This document shows positions 53,501 to 56,500 of a stretch of 64,000 bases of DNA, in pieces (the first letter of the stretch is position 1; each line of letters begins with the position of its first letter). Origin of the DNA: Calliopum simillimum. Taxonomy: Eukaryota > Arthropoda > Insecta > Diptera > Lauxaniidae. The position numbers and the translations under genes were made by a program. The notes below the pieces were generated by a model, which saw only the letters and a list, made by a program, of their open reading frames with translations, did not search any database and was not told where the DNA came from. Location: positions 128,983,309-129,047,308 of the forward strand of contig OX638368.1 in the NCBI GenBank assembly GCA_951812925.1. Reading direction: 5' to 3'.

Positions 53501-56500
53501 GACAACACTTCGAGAAGTGCAATTAAACGTAGACCATCAGAAAGATCGGTCTCCAAACTATTTATGGAACGATCGATAGTCTTGAGATGTTCATTAGCCC
53601 AACGTGTAAACGTATTCTGTTGTATTTTCTTCCATTGTGCATCTTCTGCAAGATCACGTTCGGCTTCCATGTCTTCGTCAAAATTTTCGTCGTATGGCTC
53701 CTGTTGTTGATAGTAATCTGATGGCTAGAAGTAAGGAAATGCCAAATGTAGGATTATGAAATAACTTTAATTATCTCCCCCCAAAAGATATATATAAATA
53801 TTTTGCATTGAGTTAAAGTTAATGCAGTTACTATAAAATAACTTTTAGAAAGTCGTGTGAGAACAGGAAAAAATCAATTCATAAAACTTAGAACTCTTTT
53901 GAATAAAAATTATACCTATATTTAGAAAAAGAACAGAAAATCAATTGTATTGGGTCATGTCATTTAAATGTTAATTTATTTATTGCTTTCACTTACGAAG
54001 TAGCAATGAATGTTTCAATAGGTGTTTTATTATTCTTTTGAAAACAATTATTTAGTGGTCATAAAAACTTTAAAGCCTTATACATACCAATTAGTTAATT
54101 TGAGTTTGCGAACTAGCTATTTATGTTTTACTAATCTGAAAGTTTGCATTTGAATTAATTAAATTCTTCTCCCTTTGCAAAAAGATACATATTCTGTAGT
54201 TAAGCTAAACGATCTGCCAAACTAGATAAGCAATCTATTTGAAAAAATTCCTGTTCATTATATTATTTAAAAAAAATAATTAGTTTTCAAAATCATAGAA
54301 ATGTTTAGATATAGAAATTTGATAACTTTACAGAAGTATATTGACTGATACCCAAGTAGGGAATGGTAATATCTGTTATTCAAACAAATTACAAACCTTA
54401 GAGCAAATATGGTTTTGCCGGCTTGGACTACATTACTCATGCTCGATACCAAGTTTTGCAATCTTTGCACAGATATTATACCCATTACGCCTTCTATATT
54501 AGCTACTTGGGCTAAGCTAAGATTATTGCTTCAGACTTTTCACTATCAATGTAATTTTAACGTCAAAATAAATAAATGATTTCGCGAAACGCTCTGCGAT
54601 CTAGATCGACCTCATTTCCTACTTTTCTGTCTCCTCTTTCGAAGCTCACACACCAAATACCCCCTAAGCTTTCAAGAAAAAAAAGGGGAAAAGACAAGGG
54701 AGCGTGTACCCTTATACAAAAAAAAAAAAAAAAAATACTAAATAGATGAAACCACAAGGTATATTCGAGCCGTATTTAAACCATATCTACGCCTAATCCT
54801 CCGACAGATTTATATTGTCAACAGAGGGGGCGAATGACAGGCGTTGCAACCCGCATACAGGAACAACATGGCAAAAATCACTGTGTCTAGTGAATACCGT
54901 GCAAAAAGTTGGAGAGACTGGATGGGGGGCATTACACAGCTCAAAAAAATAAAAAAAATTCATGTGTAGACGTAATGTAAGTTGACATTTGGGTGTATAT
55001 GTTATTTACAGAAGTAAGATTGTAAGACCAAGGGGGTCTTACATTCTCTTATAAAAAAAAAAAACTCAAAATGCTATATCTCTGCACCTATACAGCTTTC
55101 GTTATAAAATTTTATATTTGGACTAATGAGTGAAAACCTATCTGAATTCGATCTAGTTACTTTTTTTTGACTAATTCAGTCGCTCATTCCGAATCTGCCA
55201 ACCGGTTTTTTCTATCAGTTCTAAGGTGTGAGTTATCGTTGATTTAAAGTTCAGAAAACTCTATTTTCAGACATATGGCGAACATCCAGATAGTTCACTT
55301 TTGGCAACGGCATCGGACAGCCCTAAGCTTTCTCCTTAAACCATACCTTTAACTTTTCAATTGAAGCAAGATAATTTCTCAGCAAGGAATGATCCATATG
55401 AAAAAGAGAATGGTTTAAGGAGGAAGCTAAGGATGCCGTTGGCAAAAGTGAACTACACTACTCTCTAGATGTACACCATATGATTGAAAATAGCATTTTC
55501 TGAACTTTAAATCAAGGATAACTCGGTTCCCAGATTTGGAATCAGCGACCATGAACTAACCAAAAAAAATTATCGAGATCAAATTTAGATCTTTCTGTGG
55601 CACAGTGTGACTTATTTTCGAAACAGCAATGCGTTAAGTGGGGATCTTGTTTCCCCTACACAAAAATACTTAAAATGCTATATCCCCACATATACGTATA
55701 TTGCAACTATGGATATAACACTTGACATGTGGACGTACAGTAGGTCCAAGCCAAAGTCGTACACCAAACAAACTTTTTTTCGATGACCCAAAACTAAGTA
55801 CGCAAAAATAACTTAATAAATTTGAAGTACATTTTTAAATAGCCTACTTAATCCTTAAATTTTAACAAAAAAACCAAACTTGAAATTTTCCGTTATTTTT
55901 GAAAATAAATAAAAAGTTACAGAAATCAAGCATTTCCAGTACCAAAGCCAAAGTCGTACACCTTAACAAAATTATAATTTTTACATGAGTTCAGTAATTA
56001 GTGTACATTATTTTGTTTTTATTTGTCATGTTTAGTCCTTTTGGCATCCTTTGTTACGAATATATTGGGACAGTTCTATTGAATCCATGATCTCATATTA
56101 TAAGGAATATGTTTGAGATCGTTTTCTTGGTAAAAATACATATCACTACATTGACCAAGTTTATCCTAAAATTGCAGTAAATTTAGTCTTAAAATGTTCA
56201 AATAAATCTTATGATCCTTTCTTCCATCAACAAAATGGAGTTTTCAAGGCCTAGCTGCTGAAAAGAGCCCCAAATCATTAGTGAACCACCTTCATGTTTT
56301 ACATTTGGTCTAACGTTTTTCTTTAATAAAGAAGAAGCATCAAGAGGCTCAGTTGCTATTTGCTAAAACTCACTGCCATAAAGATTTTTTCTTTTGGAAA
56401 AATGTCTTCTTCTTGAATAAAAGTAAGATTAATACTTTTGGATCAGACGGCAGACCATACATATTGATAAAACCAACTGAAGCACCTTGTTCGTAAAACC